Source: Podarcis raffonei
Taxonomy: Eukaryota; Chordata; Lepidosauria; Squamata; Lacertidae
Direction: 5' to 3'
NCBI RefSeq assembly: GCF_027172205.1
Contig: NC_070614.1
Location: 44,135,001-44,199,000, forward strand
DNA: 64,000 bases
Below, one piece after another: positions 24,651 through 36,851 of this stretch; position 1 is the first letter of the stretch, and each line of letters opens with the position of its first letter. The translations under genes were made by a program, and so were the position numbers. The notes beneath the pieces are model-generated. The model was not told the DNA's origin, made no database searches, and saw nothing but the letters and a program-made list of their open reading frames with translations.

Positions 24651-27600
24651 ATGGCAGTGTGCAAAGAGAGGAATTATTTCCCCCCAAAATCCTGCAAGCT
24701 GGTACTCTATGCAGTATTGAAATTAGTGCTATTTTCTCTAAATGAGGGCAACATTCCGATTGCTCAATGTTCCATCAGGCATCCTCTTCCTATTCTTCAT
24801 GAATATTATCAGTCCGGAGACATCGTTGTTGCTGGCATTATTTCTCAAATCTATATAACTTCAAGTGTAGCCTTCAATATACCACCCTCTCCTGCGTTCC
24901 TTGAGGACATTATGTAAGGAATTGTTTGTGTGAGCATGTGAGTTTAAAACCATAGGATCTTTCTGTAATGAATATATATCTGCATTTGCCATATGATGAG
25001 GGTGATGATCATTATGATAATTACCAAGACCCTTTTCCTTCAGTCCTGATTTTTATGAAGGGTGGGGGTGGAATTTAGGCAGGGTCTGTTCATCTTAGTT
25101 TAAGAATTTCTTATTAAAATGAGATCTAAAACTAGCATTAAATCATCATTAAATGATCATGAGGCAGAAAAAAACACCATAACACCCACATCCAGTTTCT
25201 TAAGGCTTTCTTGTGATTTGCCGTGATAATATTTGTATTTCTAGATTTCACGCTTAACTTTTATCATTGCAAAGCGATTAACCACTCAAACCTGGAGGTG
25301 ATTTCATGATCAGCTTTGAACAATACTCAGAAGACTGGATAATCTGACACTTTCTACTCATTTCAAAAATCTGATATTAGTAGTAGTGGCCACAAATATA
25401 ATAGCAGCAGTACTGTTAACAACTGCTTACATTTTGCAAAGAGAAGCACAAAATAGGGCCATATGGCAAATTCAGTTGTGTGATAGATCTGTGGAACTTC
25501 TAGTCACCAACATAATATCTCAGTGGCTTATTTACCTTCTAATTTGATAATGATAATTATAGTGTCCCTTACACCTATGAAATATTCCAAAGGATCAGGC
25601 ACAGATTCTTCCATCAGGGGAATCTTCCCTGGACACAACCTAAGTTTATTTTGAGATTCGACCTTTCTGAGTTTTCTGGAAGCTGATAGTGAGGGATGGT
25701 TCTAGTTAGCAGAATTAAAAGTAATGCCATGAGTTGCCATTTAGGAAAGGCAAATGTGCAGGTTTGTGTTTCAATATATTCTCACATACTTCCCTATACT
25801 ATGGACAAATAATAGAGTGTGGTGCTGATAATGCCAAGGTGGCAGGTTTGATCCCTTTATAGGACAGCTGCCTATTCCTGCATTGCAGGGGGTTGGGCTA
25901 AACGAGTGGTTCTCAGACAATGGTCTCCATCTGTTTTTGGGCTACAACACCCCCCATCCCTAGCTAGCAGGACCAGTTTTCAGCACTGATGGGAATTGTA
26001 GTTCAGAAACAGATGGAGACTCAAGTTTGGGGAGCACTGGGCTAAATGATTCTCAGGGTCCCTTCCAACTCTACAACTCTATGATTTGTGAAGATGTGCT
26101 GTTGTTTAATATGTAGTTCTCATTGCAGGCCAATGACACATCTCTACCAGCATATCCTGGCCATGGCATTTGCTGTAAAAGAGATCAGTGGAAATCCCCA
26201 AATCTTACCCAATGTCACTCTAGGATTTCACATTTATAATAGCCATTTCAGTGCAAGCTGGACCTATCAAGCCTCCATGGAACTTCTCTCTAGACAAGGA
26301 CGACTCATCCCTAACTACAAGTGTGATGTGGTGGACACCCCAGTTGCAGTCATTGGAGGATCGAACTCTGAAGTAGGCCTTGACATGGCAACAATCCTCT
26401 GCATCTACAAGATGCCACAAGTAAGATGTGTACTTGGGTTTATTACTGATGGGTCATAAGCAAGCCAATTACAAATATAATCAGACTGAATGTGGGTACT
26501 TGAATGAACGAGTGATTCACCATGTTTGAGATTTAGAGGACCAGCAAATGAAGGCACAGTCAAACCTCAGTTGTCAACCATAATCCATTCTGGAAGCCCG
26601 TTCAGCTTCCGAAACGTTTGAAAGCCGAGGCGCAGCTTCCGATTTGTTGCAAGAGAAATTGGCAAAAGTCAGAGTACAGGCAAAAAATAGGCAGTGGGAG
26701 ATTTTTCTAACTTGGCTCCATAAATTATTGAAGGACATGCAAATACTGAAGCATCCCCATGTAGACAGAACATATGGAATCATTCCTCACTGAACATTAT
26801 AATGAAGAATCATATGAACTGTGGAGACATTATATGGACTAAACACGTAGATCAAGCATGAAACAATTCCACAATGGTTTGCCGTTACAGGCACATAACA
26901 GCTGTGGCAGCTCCAGGGAAAGCCACAACAATGGACACAGTAGACTGGTATTGGGTTGCATTAGGCCACAGCTTTATTGATTCCAAGACAGAGTAGGTTT
27001 GGCTAAGGCATTGGGCGTGTGTCCAGCATCAGGCAGTCCACCTGCTACCTGATATGAATCTGGTGGCATTGACCTTGTGTTGGGGAGTCGATTGCAATGT
27101 GGATTAGGTGCCACAACCCCACACAGACTGCCATTGGGAGAGGTGTATTGGCTCATCAGTCTCCCAGTGGACTCCCGGACAGAGTCACCACTCCTAGACC
27201 CCTCTAATGGGGTATCCCTGTGACTACGAATCCAGCCCAGTGCCTTATCTGCCAAAGTTGTGATGATTGTTATGAAGTAGGTGAATTCCTGCAAGCTGGC
27301 CAATTTGCTGGCAGGGGGAAATTCCTCCATGGCCTTCAGTACGGTGATTGAGTAAACCATAGCAAGGTCCATATGCAACTCACCCACACAGTGAACCCCT
27401 AACAGACTAGGTAGGTGAAAAATCCAGAAACGATCAGCTAAGAGCGTGCCCTACACCTGGCTGCTCCCTTAAATAGGCCAGGAGCGAGCTAGGCGCAAGC
27501 CTCTGCCACTGATTGGCCTTGTGGGCACTGCCCACCCATATTGGCAAAACTGATGCGGCCAGCAGTAGGATGGCACCAGGTGACCAACTCCTCCCCTGGC

Positions 27601-29354
27601 CATGCCAGAAGATGGTGGCCTCTCAGAACCCACCATGGCTGCACCATGCTGCCATCACCCACCCAGAGCTCCAGATATGAAATTTTGATGTTGTCCCACT
27701 AAATTCCACACAGCAACCTGTTGTTATTTATTCTTGCAAATTCATTCATCTATACCCAGTGCTTTTTTTCTAGGAGGATGTAGGGATATGCATGCCCCTA
27801 AACATTTTGTGAATCTAATGGGAGAAGAAACTATTTTTTTTTAATAGTTTCTAATATGTTGAATCATCAGTTCCATTGCTACCCCCGATGGCAGCCTCTT
27901 TTCCTGTCATGCTATTTCTTGAGTCTCAGACAGAAGCGAGCATTTAATATGTGAAGTAGGAATTGGAATTAGGGAAGATGTTAGTGCACACAACCTCATG
28001 CCAATGTGGAAGTCACTGTGAGCTGTCAGCTGTGTATCATGAGGTGATGCATGTTCTTTATACTTTTGCCCATTAATAGTATTTATTTCCCCCAATTTGA
28101 ACTATAAAATGGTGATTTTCTTGGGGGGTCAAAATGAGAGTACCCCTAAACTTTTATTAAGAAAAAAAGCACTGTCTATATCTGCAGATTCCAAATTAAC
28201 ATAAATAAACAACAAATTGAATAGCCCCTGTCAATCGATACTCATTGACTGAAAGTTGAAATCTTGTTTTGAGTTGATTTGGTATTTGGATCTCAACATT
28301 TGGTATCTCCTTTCCTTATCTCTTTATAAAAACGATCGTCTTTAGCTCATCTATGGCTCTTCTCCTATTTTGAATAAAGACATGCAAGCGGTTTTCTTCC
28401 ATAAAATATTTCCAGATGGGGCTCAACAATATGAGGGGATCGTCCAGCTACTGCTGCATTTCACTTGGATGTGGATTGGCGTGCTTTTTCTCTACGATGA
28501 CACTGGAGACAGATTTGTACAAAACGTTCTTCCCATGTTTGCCGAGAAGGGCATCTGCTTTGATTTTATAGAAAGTTTTCCTAAAGTATCTTTTTCTGAT
28601 GATTTGGATGACCTGGTGGAGGAAGGTTCTAAAACAATCAGCATTCTTGTGGGAAGCACCACAAATGTTGTAGTTGTGAATGGTGAAATTCATACAATTA
28701 TGGTAATGAGAATGATACCCAATCTTGCAGAAGCAAATGGCATAAAAATAGAAGGCAAGGCAAAAGTCTGGATTATGACAGCTCAGATGGACTTCACATC
28801 CTTTCCCATTCAAAGAGGTTGGGACATAGCTTTCCTCCACGGTGCTCTAGCCTTTGCAGTTCATTCTAGGGATCTTCTAGGATTCCAGAAATTTATTCAG
28901 ATGAGAAACCCGATCTTGGAAAAAGAAGATGGCTTTGTCAGGCTTTTCTGGGAAGAGGCATTTCATTGTCATTTTACTGATCCTACTTTGGAGGAGAAAG
29001 ACGAACAGATCTGCACTGGGGAGGAAAATATCGAGAGCCTTCCTGGGTCTGTTTTTGAAATGAGCATGACAGCCCACAGCTACAGCATCTACAATTCTGT
29101 ATATGTTGTGGCACATGCTTTGCACACCATGCTTTCCACCAAGTTAAAATACAGAGGAATGGCAGGTACAGTAAGGTGGGAACTTTTGAATCAACAGCCA
29201 TGGCAGGTAAAGTTCTATTCCAAATAATAAAGAAGTTTGTTGCTAAATCTGGCTAGTTATAGGGTACCGTGATATCATAATTCATATGAAGTCAGCCCTG
29301 GTTTCTTGAAAACATTCCAGGAAAGTAAAGAAGCCCTAAATATTGTGCTAAAGG

Positions 29355-29396
<42 letters not shown>

Positions 29397-32300
29397 TGCC
29401 AACAACTCTATCATGCTCAAGGCAACCCAAAGCAACTTGCAACTAAACAAATATCCAATAAAACCCACATAGACACATTAAAACCAAGAGGAAAAAGAAA
29501 TACATTAAAAATATCCCACACACTTCTAAAAGGCCACAGATAGTTCAAGGCCCAATGTGTGGTTACAGAGGACAGTTTTCTGCTGGCTCCTAAAGATATA
29601 TAGTGATGGTGCCAGGTGAGCAAAACTGGGGAGAGTGTTCCATAGACAGGGAATGCTGCAGAAAACTCCTGTTCTTCTGTTGCCACCCTCTGGACCTCTC
29701 ATAGAGTGGGCACAAGAAGTAGGGTCTCCCATGATGAGTGCAGGGTCTGGGTTGGTTCATATGTGAAGAGATATTGAGATCTCTGAACCATTTATGGCTT
29801 TATAGGAAACTAATGCAGTGGTACCTTGTTTCTCGAACTTAATCTATTCCAGGAGTCTGTTCGACTCCCAAAACTGTTCAAAAACCAAGGTGTGGCTTCC
29901 ATTTGGCTGCAGGAGCTTCCTGCACTCAAGCCGTCGGATGTTTGGCTTCTGAAAAATATTCACAAACATTTTACTTACTTCTGGTCATATCCAGAGAGTA
30001 GCACCTTAAAAAGCTTAGGGCCCATCTATCTGAAAGAATGTCCTGTTTGACCTTTGAGGTTCGTTTGGGAAACAAAAACAAATGAACATTCAAGTAGCTC
30101 ATATTGCTTAAAAGAATCAGCACTATCACCCTTTTTATATGCCCATAAATATCTCCCCCTCTTTCAGCAACCTCAATTATCTAAGAAGGGCCTCATTAAG
30201 AGAGAGGGGGGCAGCTTTTAAACAGATCACAAACCATTATATCAATCATGAAATATAACCACAATGTTATTGTGTTTGGGCACATATTCGTGAATTCTCT
30301 CCCACTTCCTATATAGCTCCACCACTTTCTGAGAAGTGTATCATTTAATAATAGTGCTGGGGAAGAAGTTTCATTTGACCAAAACGGACAATTAGTATCT
30401 GGATTTGATATTATCAACTGGATCACATTCCCAAATGAGTCATTTCTTAGAGTCAAAGTTGGAAGGCTGGATTCCCAGGCTCCTCTGGACAAGGGGTTAA
30501 CCATTAATGATGATGCCATCATGTGGCCAGACAGATTTAACCAGGTAAGTTCCATTTCAGAAAGTCCACTGATATTTTTTCCAGTGGGCCATAGCAATTT
30601 CACTGTAATATATTAAAGTATCCATTCTCAGATCAAACTAGATGTAACTATGGAAATATAAAGCCATTACACTAATCAAAATTACCACCAAAATAAGATA
30701 TTATAATAGTGCTGGGGGCATAGGAGGACCAACATGGTCTAGGTATGGGGCAGAAATCCAGTGAAAACAAATCATGATGGGAGGGCCTATAAGTATGCAG
30801 GATCAGACCAATGGCCTATCTAATCCAGCATCTTGTTGTCACAGTGGCCAACCAGATGCCTATGAGAAGCTAGAAGGAGGACTTGCACACAATAACATTC
30901 TCCCTTCCTGTAGTTTCCAGCAACTGGTCTTCAGAATACCCAGATGAACCACTTACCTTATGTCTCACATATGATGTTGGATAACTGCCTGTATTTCTTT
31001 TCTTTTTCTTTCTAAAAAGCAGTTACAGTCACCAACATTTGACTGCCTAATGCATGGCAGTTCTGCTTCCCCATGTCTTCAGAAGAAAGCAAATCTTCAG
31101 GAACTTGCAGATCCTGATGACATCCCATGACTGATAGAGGGAATTATACATAGCAATGTATATAAAATACATTGTAAGTTGAAATCAAATAACTTATAAA
31201 TGGCTGTAAATAATTTTTAAAGCAAACAAGCGAAACCATGAGCGAATTTTTAAACAGTTTCACACAGATTTGTGCAGATTCTTTCTAAAATAGTTTCAAA
31301 CTATAAGTATCTAGGAGTGGCGGTCCAGGCCTCAGGAACCAATAAGATTCATATTAATTCCATCGGGAGTGCTAGGGAAAGATCTGCTAACTGTATCCTC
31401 AAATTCCTTAGAACTAAAATTATATAAGGCCCTAAAATTATATAAGGCCAAAACACTGGCACAGCTCCTTTATGGATCCTTTTTGGGCCCACCATCCTCT
31501 TCTTTCACTCTCCTTGAGAGAGTTCAATCTAAATTTCTCAGAGCCCTCTTACAAGTCCCCAGATGCATTTCAAATGCATGGGTTAGATTAGAAATGGGGA
31601 TGATGAGATTAACGTAACATCAATCTGTAAGCGGTTGACATTGAAATTGCTCCCCCAAGGTATAGCTTCAATGATTCATTGTGATCATTTCCAGTCTGGC
31701 TGGAACTCTCCGCAGAAATTGGGTCTTGCTCCTCAAGCCATCTTAAATTTGGGATTGGATCAAGTAAGATCCATGGTCAGACAAAGAATTATGGACATAG
31801 AGAGACAGCATAGAGAGACTGCTTGAGGTCCCCTGATTACATAATTGCAGAACACGAGAGATATGTCCCAGCAGCATACCTCCATTTCCTTGTATCCAGA
31901 AATGCAAGAAGGGCCTTTACTCTCGCCACAAGTTTGGCTCTGGCCTCGCCGGTTCTGGAAGGATCTTTTGGAAAAGTCCCGTACACCCAGAGACTTTGCG
32001 CCTGCCCATTAGGGGAAATAGGAAGCCCTGAACACTTATTTTTTAGATGTGCTTTTTATGATGAGGCAGTAGAGATCCCATCGACCCCCCATCTGGTAAG
32101 GCTTACTGACCTTCTGCACAAGCCAAAACTCAATTTTCTCCTTTTAGGCAAAAATCACAAGACGACTTGGATGTTTGCCAGATTTTGCTCACAGATTCGT
32201 AGATGCAGACACCCTCCCCGAAAACTGCCGTAGCTGGCCTCCTGGGTGTCCCAGGGTCAATCTGCATGTTAGTCTAATCTTAGGTCTTTTCGTGTACATG

Positions 32301-32418
32301 CGACTATTTCAATTTTAATCTATAAGTTGTTATTGTATACTGTTTTAAATGTCTATTTCACTTTTGTGAAAGTAGTCTCAATTATGCTTCTTGAACTGGT
32401 CTTTGACCGTAATAATAA

Positions 32419-32458
<40 letters not shown>

Positions 32459-34887
32459 GCCACATGGAATCAGGAACGGGGTAGGCTTTAATAGTGTTGT
32501 GTGAAAATAGCTAGAGGGATATTTATATTGCAGGAAAGGTATAGAATGTGTTGAGTTGACCCCTAAGATACAGAGAAGACCCCAAAGCTCTGCTAATTAG
32601 CATATCCATATCATGACAGCAGCAGATCATTGCCATGGATCCACCATGTTACAAAAACACTCAAAGACTATTATAGTAGTTTTGCCTAAGTTTTGTCTGG
32701 TCTGCTTCCTAAGACTAATTGCATAGATGTCACAATTGCAAAATATAGCTCACTGGTTCTATGAGATTCAAACAAGCCAAAAAGACAGTTGATTAGAATA
32801 TTTATAAAATGATTAAAAAAAAATTCAGAAGATCCTTCTCACTGTTACCCTATGTTACGACCAGCATTCAAGTCTCATTCTTTTACATCAGTCTCTCAGT
32901 TACAGTGATCCAAAGCCAGTGTTCAAAGAAGCCTCAGTTGAAAGCTTAAGTGTTTTCAAAGAGATTGCATAAAGGGCAATGAATAATGTAAATAAAACAA
33001 AACAAACCTTAATTATTTCTCTATATATAATACGTTGAACTCAGTGCTTTTCTTCTAGGAAAAAATGGTTCTGGTACTGCGTACCCTTGAATACCCCCAG
33101 GAAAAAAGCATTAGCTGAACTATTAAGCTTTCACTTGAATGTTTTCTAGTTCATAAGACTCTGGACTTCTAAAAGTTGATGCTGTTGAAACATTTACCAA
33201 AATGATTTCCATGAAAACAAAGGTGTAGGAGAAATGGTAGAGGTACTGATTCCAGTACTGGAGTTTGTTGCAAATAAAGCGCTCTCACATTGCCATATGG
33301 CAAGCTACCTATGGCATAAATGTACTGTGTTTTTTGCTCTATAAGACTCACTTTTTCCCTCCTAAAAAGTAAGGGGAAATGTGTGTGCGTCTTATGGAGC
33401 AAATGCAGGCTGCGCAGCTATCCCAGAAGGCAGAACAGCAAGAGGGATTGCTGCTTTCACTGCACAGCGATCCCTCTTGCTGCTCTGGCTTCTGAGATTC
33501 AGAATATTTTTTTTCGTCCTCCAAAAACTAGGTGCATCTTGTGGTCTGGTGCGTCTTATAGAGTGAAAAATACGGTAGATTTCCTCTCATGGGGTTGTTA
33601 TGTGAGCTGCAGATTACCAACCCTTCTTTTCTTTCATTTACGGACAGGTAAAGCCCCTTTCTGAGTGCAATGAGAAGTGCCTTTCAGGTTATAGTAGAAC
33701 CAAGAAGGAAGGGCAGCCATCTTGCTGCTATGATTGCCTCCCATGTCCAGAAGAGAAGATCTCAAACCAGACGGGTAGGAGATTTATTTTATGCTATGTA
33801 GCTATGTTACTATTTCTTAGGTGCACACCAGAACTTAATTTCCATAATGTGTACAGTGTATGGAGGTGGATTATATACTGTCTGATATTACCATTGAGAA
33901 GTATGTCATTTACTTTTTAAGCCAAAGTTTGCTGGGTGGGCCAGATAGCACTTACTTGTATAGAAAACAACATTTTCTTTTTCAGACATGGATGACTGTT
34001 TTGAATGCCCTGGAGACCAGTATTCAAACATTTACCAGAATGGATGCCTTCCGAAACAAATAACCTTCTTGTCTTATGAAGAAGCTCTGGGGAGCAGTTT
34101 GACTACTCTTGATCTCACCTTTTCTTTCATCACAGCTTTGGTGCTTCAAATCTTCATTAAGTACAGGGATACTCCCATAGTCAAGGCCAACAACAGAAAC
34201 CTCACCTATGCTCTCCTCATCTCCCTCTTGCTCGCTTTCTCTTCTGCTTTGTTGTTCATTGGCCAGCCTGTACAGCTAACGTGCCTCCTTCAACAAACTG
34301 CTTTTGCCATGATCTTCTCAGTGGCAGTTTCTTGCATATTGGCCAAAACCACCATTGTGGTTGTAGCATTCACGGCCAGCAAGCCAGGGTCTAGGATGAG
34401 GAAATGGGTAGGCAATAGACTATCTAGCTGCATTGTCTTTTGCTGCTCCCTTATTCAGGCTGGTATTTGTGTGATTTGGCTGATAACTTCTCCCCCATTC
34501 CCAGATTTTGACATGCACTCAATGACTGAAGAAATTGTACTAAAATGTAACGAAGCTTCAACTATAATGTTTTGCTGTGCCCTGGGATTCATGGGTTTCC
34601 TGGCCATTGTCAGCTTCACTGTGGCTTTTCTGGCTAGGAAGTTACCCGACAGTTTTAATGAAGCCAAGTTCATCACCTTCAGCATGTTGGTCTTCTGCAG
34701 TGTTTGGTTGTCCTTTATTCCAACCTACCTGAGTACCAAGGGGAAATATATGGTGGCAGTGGAGGTCTTCTCCATCTTGTCCTCTAGTTTTGGATTACTG
34801 GGCTGTATCTTTTTCCCTAAATGCTTTGTTATTTTGCTGAGGCCAGAGTTGAACAGCAAAGAGAAACTGATAAGAAGAAAGAATTGA
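24651..34887 (+). CDS. Vomeronasal type-2 receptor, gene C (six exons, open frame, unusual signal peptide)
   Basis: Exons: 24651-24913, 26129-26420, 28346-29206, 30317-30544, 33648-33774, 33986-34887, joining to 890 residues without a stop. The signal region is odd. Where B and D have CKM (the likely true start), C has CKL, so translation must begin at the upstream ATG at 24651. The hydrophobic run also contains a lysine ([15 protein letters not shown]), which may weaken secretion. The rest is typical: [61 protein letters not shown] and a 7TM exon with [28 protein letters not shown] and LLRPELN. The intron 5 donor is GTAGGA. Intron 4 (3.1 kb) holds an old LINE and other repeats. Functional status depends on the signal peptide. 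Confidence 0.85.
25806..26083 (+). mobile_element. tRNA-derived SINE split by a hAT element, intron 1 of gene C
   Basis: Left part 25806-25902 has a tRNA-like head and CCTGCATTGCAGGGGGTTGG. The right part 26039-26083 continues with CCCTTCCAACTCTACAACTC and TATGATT. Same family as 60545-60700. A hAT element lies between the halves. Confidence 0.65.
25903..26038. mobile_element. Short non-autonomous hAT (MITE) nested in a SINE
   Basis: 136 bp with terminal inverted repeats of the CAGTGGTTCTCAAAC type (left CGAGTGGTTCTCAGAC, right end GTTTGGGGAGCACT) and a subterminal palindrome TCTCCATCTGTTT / AAACAGATGGAGA. Flanked by a perfect 8-bp duplication GGGCTAAA (25895-25902 and 26039-26046). Confidence 0.75.
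26548..26650. mobile_element. Fragment of a TA-type palindromic element in intron 2 of gene C
   Basis: CAGTCAAACCTCAGTTGTCA and GGAAGCCCGTTCAGCTTCCG match the left half of the family at 20820. Confidence 0.45.
26830..27700 (-). other. Unclassified repeat-like segment in intron 2 of gene C
   Basis: The minus strand has a 137-codon frame (26974-27387) containing [19 protein letters not shown] and [15 protein letters not shown] recognise no domain. The plus strand has AAATAGGCC and TTTATTGATTCC motifs. The segment is more GC-rich than the surrounding intron, so it is probably an inserted repeat. Confidence 0.35.
27757..28174. mobile_element. Non-autonomous hAT element in intron 2 of gene C
   Basis: 418 bp with inverted ends CAGTGCTTTTTTTCT and AGAAAAAAAGCACTG, and inner pair GCCCCTAAAC / TACCCCTAAAC. 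Flanked by an 8-bp duplication with one mismatch, TCTATACC and TCTATATC. Confidence 0.75.
29357..29812 (-). mobile_element. CR1-like LINE 3' UTR fragment in intron 3 of gene C
   Basis: An AAT run (29357-29396) is followed by antisense sequence of a type also seen at 1240-1560, with GGTTGGTTCATATGTGAAGA and TTTATGGCTTTATAGG. Non-coding and old. Confidence 0.5.
29815..30080. mobile_element. Decayed TA-type palindromic element in intron 3 of gene C
   Basis: GCAGTGGTACCTTGTTTCTC begins it and CAGGAGTCTGTTCGACTCCC is the internal motif of this family. The right end is degraded. Confidence 0.45.
30168..30204 (+). pseudogene. Possible V2R exon 4 start fragment in intron 3 of gene C
   Basis: After a pyrimidine tract and CTTTCAG, the sequence TCTAAGAAGGGCCTCATTAA resembles the beginning of exon 4 (TCTGAGAAGGGTCTCCTTTAA in gene B, one base longer). 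It lies about 150 bp before the real exon 4 of C at 30317. Only about 30 bases can be matched, with roughly two thirds identity, so chance is possible. It could act as a decoy acceptor. Confidence 0.35.
30790..30960 (+). repeat. Dispersed repeat in intron 4 of gene C, class not assigned
   Basis: GATCAGACCAATGGCCTATC with CCAACCAGATGCCTATGAGA is a pattern I recognise as a common interspersed repeat in reptile DNA. I cannot name the family with confidence. Confidence 0.4.
31290..32460 (+). mobile_element. Old LINE 3' region in intron 4 of gene C
   Basis: Reading frames give the C-terminal part of a non-LTR ORF2: [38 protein letters not shown], then [20 protein letters not shown] with [10 protein letters not shown], a Cys/His motif common at ORF2 ends. 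It closes with AATAATAAA and a TTA microsatellite tail (32411-32458). The frame is broken in several places. Family not assigned with confidence. Confidence 0.65.
33041..33110. mobile_element. Short deleted copy of the 27757 hAT family, intron 4 of gene C
   Basis: CAGTGCTTTTCTTCTAGGAA at the left and CCCAGGAAAAAAGCATTAGC at the right resemble the ends of the element at 27757-28174, with most of the middle lost. Confidence 0.45.
33323..33577. mobile_element. TA-flanked inverted-repeat element in intron 4 of gene C
   Basis: Left TTTTTTGCTCTATAAGACTC and right GCGTCTTATAGAGTGAAAAA are inverted repeats. Both outer ends are TAC..GTA with possible TA duplication. It has no coding capacity and ends close to exon 5 of gene C. 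Confidence 0.65.
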
Positions 34888-34949
34888 AGAATCAACATGT
34901 CACTGTCATGCTGAGGTGTTATGTACTGTTTTTATTCCCAGTAAAGAAT

Positions 34950-35720
34950 CATATATAACTGTGATGTGGAACATCAGTTTGGGGACCAAAACAATCCTCC
35001 AGGATTCTTTACCTGCCTTGTGGATCTCTGCCCAGACTATTCCTGTGTCCTGCCACACACCACTCAGTGACCTGCTTAACCCTCCTTGACTTTTTTGGTT
35101 AGGTTGCAGTGTGTCCTTGAGGTCTAATAATGCTTCTCAGATTTCTAGATAGAGGAAAGAAAGGGTTGCATGAGCATGTGTATAAACCACAGTTCTGTAG
35201 AAAAGTAAAATTTAGATTTGCAGCTCTTCCCACTTTTTTGAAAATTTATTTATTTATTTTTATCATTCAAACAGTTTGTATAATCATTTTGTGAGATTCT
35301 CTGAATCTCGTGACTCCCCCCCCCCATCTCCTACATGGGTCCTTAAAACAGAATCTAAAACTACATATCAGTACATTCTCCACAATTTTCATTTTTCCAA
35401 ATTATCCATAATCTTCGTTACTTTACATGTGTTTCTTAGAGTCCAGTTAGGGTTTTAATTTTCTTACAGTGGTCTCCTAGACAAGCTATAAATAGTTCTT
35501 CCCACTTTTGCCCTTGGCCCTGTCCACAACTGCCATTTGGCTCCCAGGAGGTTGTCTGAAGGTTATGTGGCCTATCCCTGCTTTACAACTTTAAAACAAC
35601 AACAACTGTATTTGATGAATTTGGCTGTAAGATTGGCTGCAGTGGTTTTCCTGTTTGAGGGGGGGGGAGGTTGATTGCTATTTGAGGAGGTTTTCCTATT
35701 TTGTTCAAATGAAAATATAT
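34950..35720. other. Intergenic segment between genes C and D
   Basis: No V2R exon seen. It holds an A/T-rich stretch at about 35239-35265 and C and G homopolymer runs (35318, 35659). Short open frames have no motifs. Confidence 0.4.
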
Positions 35721-35727
35721 TTTAATA

Positions 35728-36084
35728 AAAGGTAAAGGTACACCTGGCCATTAGGTCCAGTCGTGAACAACTCTGGGGTTGCGCACTCATCTCACTTTAA
35801 TGGCCAAGAGAGCCAGTGTTTGTCCGCAGACAGCTTCCAGGTCATGTAGCCATGACTAACCTCCTTCTGGTGAACCAGAGCAGTGCACGGAAACGCTGTT
35901 TACCTTCCCGCCGGAGCGGTACCTATTTATCTACTTGCACTTTGACATGCATTTCAACTGCTAGGTGGGCAGAAGCTGGGACTGAACAACGGAAGCTCAC
36001 CCCGTCACAGGGATTTGAACCACCGACCTTCTGATCAGCAAACCCTAGGCTCTGTGATTTAGACCACAGGTCCACCCGCGTCCC
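35728..36084 (-). mobile_element. Sauria-type SINE between genes C and D
   Basis: Same layout as 39266-39630, with AAAGGTAAAGG at the tail end, GTTTACCTTCCCGCCGGAGC inside, and GGACGCGGGTGGACCTGTGG at the tRNA-like head (minus strand). Confidence 0.75.
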
Positions 36085-36279
36085 TATTTTCCCTCATACT
36101 GACTACCAAAGATCCTTTAAAGAACCTGCAGAGTTAATTGGCAAAACAGCTGGCTAAAAGTAAGCCTGTGTAAATTAAGCTGGTTTATATTAATACAAGA
36201 TCTAAAACCCATTTATTAGCATTGCTACTGCTCTGGCTATCCCAGGAGGAGGGAAAACAAGCCTTTGAAATAAAGTTGG

Positions 36280-36330
36280 AGTAGATTACCCTTGTTGGTT
36301 CCTTCCAACTCTATGATTCTATTATTCTAA
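36280..36330 (+). mobile_element. SINE 3' end fragment between genes C and D
   Basis: GGTTCCTTCCAACTCTATGA followed by TTCTATTATTCTA matches the 3' end of the SINE at 60545. Confidence 0.45.
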
Positions 36331-36828
36331 GTTTTACACAGAGATCCCAGATCACCAAACCAAGCTGAGCAGGCTAACCATGCAGTCTAATTACCCTTCA
36401 TCCAGTCCCACAAATAACAACAAATAGAGAAAACCAAGAATGCCCTCATATAACAGATGCATTTAATTTCATAGAATAGAGCGGGAAGGGGAATCTTTTA
36501 CAATTCAGGGCCAGATGAAAAACCATCTGATCTTCCATAGGCAATTTTTGATATGAGTTTTGAGAAATTGGCCCCATTTTGGAATGTATGCAAAACTTTA
36601 TCCAGCCATTTTTAATAGCTTCTGACACATTTTATTTAAGGCCGGTTATCTGGAACCTGACACATACATGTTCATGCATGTGCAATACTCTGTAGTTCAT
36701 TGTTATTTTCTTGCTCTTTCACTAAGAATTACCAAGACAAGTTTAGCTCAGGTGTGATAAACATCTTTTGTTTTTCGTCTGCAATATTGTCAAGAACCAA
36801 GAACTAATAGTAGGTGGTGATCTCTCGT

Positions 36829-36851
36829 GTAATTGTCCAATTAACCATAAT
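36829..36851 (+). promoter_or_regulatory. Shared V2R upstream element, gene D
   Basis: TAATTGTCCAATTAACCATA, 290 bp before the ATG. The second block (GATAAACATCTTTTGTTTTT) begins at 36755 and is followed by TCTGCAATATTG. Confidence 0.5.
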
